Assembly (NCBI GenBank): GCA_963520725.1
Contig: CAUQSG010000033.1
Location: 1 to 16,111 of the forward strand
Source: JABCPE02 sp963520725
GTDB lineage: Bacteria > Bacteroidota > Bacteroidia > Flavobacteriales > Weeksellaceae
Length of the DNA: 16,111 bases
Direction of reading: 5' to 3'
The notes under the pieces were generated by a model. That model ran no database searches, was not told the origin of the DNA, and saw nothing but the letters and a program-made list of their open reading frames with translations. Shown one piece after another: positions 15,496-16,111 of this stretch. How positions within the stretch are numbered: position 1 is the first letter of the stretch; the number at the start of each line of letters is the position of its first letter. Made by a program: the position numbers and the translations under genes.

Positions 15496-15503
15496 CAAAG
15501 TTA
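15496..15503 (-). promoter_or_regulatory. Predicted -7 box of the tannase gene
   Basis: TAACTTTG on the - strand matches TAnnTTTG exactly, 53 bases before the ATG. No good TTTG is found at the -33 distance. The 157-base divergent gap 15443-15599 shows no other gene; it holds this box, the facing sod box and AT-rich DNA. Confidence 0.35.
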
Positions 15504-15568
15504 ATGCATATATTTCAATCATTGATAAAATCTCTTGGGAAAATTGATTATAATATTTGATTTTTATT

Positions 15569-15576
15569 TACTTTTG
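15569..15576 (+). promoter_or_regulatory. Predicted -7 box of the superoxide dismutase gene
   Basis: TACTTTTG matches TAnnTTTG exactly, 23 bases before the ATG. The best -33 candidate, ATTG (15543-15546), is 22 bases upstream, a weak match. Confidence 0.4.
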
Positions 15577-15599
15577 GCGCAATTTTTAAATAGAATATT

Positions 15600-16111
15600 A
15601 TGTCATTTAACTTACCTAAACTAGATTATGCATACAATGCACTAGAACCTATAATAGATGCCAAAACTATGGAAATCCACCATACCAAGCATCATCAGGC
15701 GTATATAGATAATCTTAATAAAGCCATAGAGGGAACCGACCTAGAAGGGAAAAGCATAGAAGAAATCTGTAAAGCGGCAGAAGCACCCGCACTGAGAAAC
15801 AATGGAGGAGGACACTACAACCACTCTCTTTTCTGGGAAATTCTAACTCCCAATGGAGCTAAAGAACCTGTGGGAAATGTGAAAAAAGCAATAGAAATCT
15901 ATGGCGGTTTTGAGAAATTCAAAGCTGATTTTTCGGAGGCTGCTAAGACAAGATTCGGTTCTGGATGGGCTTGGCTATGTAAGAAAGAAAACGGCGAAGT
16001 AGAAATCTGCTCCACTCCGAATCAGGATAACCCACTGATGCCGAATGCAGGTTGTTCGGGAACGCCTATTCTAGGAATAGATGTCTGGGAACACGCATAT
16101 TATCTAAATTA
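15600..16111 (+). CDS. sodA: Superoxide dismutase, Fe/Mn family, Mn-type residues (3' end outside window)
   Basis: The enzyme dismutates superoxide to peroxide and oxygen, normally in the cytoplasm. The ATG is at 15600-15602, and 170 complete codons are visible before the right edge. All four metal ligands are present: H27 in MEIHHTKHH, H75 in GGGHYNHSLFW, D161 and H165 in DVWEHAYYLN. A glycine-rich GGGH before the second ligand and Q142 in NQDNPLM are typical of Mn enzymes rather than Fe enzymes (which usually carry the Gln near the second ligand). Cambialistic use cannot be ruled out. About 30 C-terminal residues are missing because of the window edge, not a mutation. No signal peptide is seen. 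The gene is divergent from the tannase gene. Confidence 0.95.
   Translation, partial: MSFNLPKLDYAYNALEPIIDAKTMEIHHTKHHQAYIDNLNKAIEGTDLEGKSIEEICKAAEAPALRNNGGGHYNHSLFWEILTPNGAKEPVGNVKKAIEIYGGFEKFKADFSEAAKTRFGSGWAWLCKKENGEVEICSTPNQDNPLMPNAGCSGTPILGIDVWEHAYYLN

Noticed and set aside
1..16111. CRISPR arrays, tRNA or rRNA genes, insertion sequences, integrases, riboswitches
   Set aside because: No regularly spaced repeats, no cloverleaf or rRNA sequence recognised by eye, and no transposase or integrase motifs in any frame. Gaps are too short and AT-rich for a complex riboswitch. Covariance searches could not be run.

Overview
This window comes from an AT-rich chromosome of the Bacteroidota, most likely class Flavobacteriia and plausibly the Riemerella/Chryseobacterium/Bergeyella branch (genus is inference). 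The signs are a Rho factor with a long Lys/Glu-rich insertion, a DUF4293 protein divergent from rho, A/T-rich leaders without Shine-Dalgarno sequences, TAnnTTTG promoter boxes, and secreted proteins cut at Ala-Gln. Coding density is high. No gap exceeds 160 bases, and I see no rRNA, tRNA, CRISPR array, insertion sequence, integrase or phage gene.

Layout. The left edge holds the tail of an unidentified + strand gene, ended by a bidirectional terminator. A compact - strand cluster follows, in transcription order: a LysE-family exporter, a peptidase S66 LD-carboxypeptidase, a YraN (UPF0102) nuclease-like protein, and TsaB for t6A tRNA modification. Divergent from it on the + strand are two tandem paralogous lipoproteins with YD-like beta repeats, each with its own promoter and terminator. 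They are the most variable and least understood part of the window. A long - strand block follows, in transcription order: an MsbA-like ABC exporter, a DsbD-type thiol-disulfide transporter, RpiB (with its own promoter and terminator) and RNase R. Upstream of the ABC gene lies a small DUF4293 membrane protein, divergent from rho. Rho converges on a secreted subtype B tannase, and the tannase is divergent from a superoxide dismutase cut by the right edge.

How it fits together. Most genes are housekeeping: tRNA modification, RNA decay, transcription termination, pentose phosphate metabolism, peptidoglycan recycling, envelope redox and lipid export, and oxidative defence. The accessory elements are the lipoprotein pair and the tannase. 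The lipoprotein duplication carries promoter, leader, coding region and terminator, and the two terminators differ by an exact inversion of the hairpin loop. I found no convincing new multi-gene system. The best leads are the duplicated lipoproteins with their mirror-image terminators, and the tannase with all galloyl-binding positions conserved.
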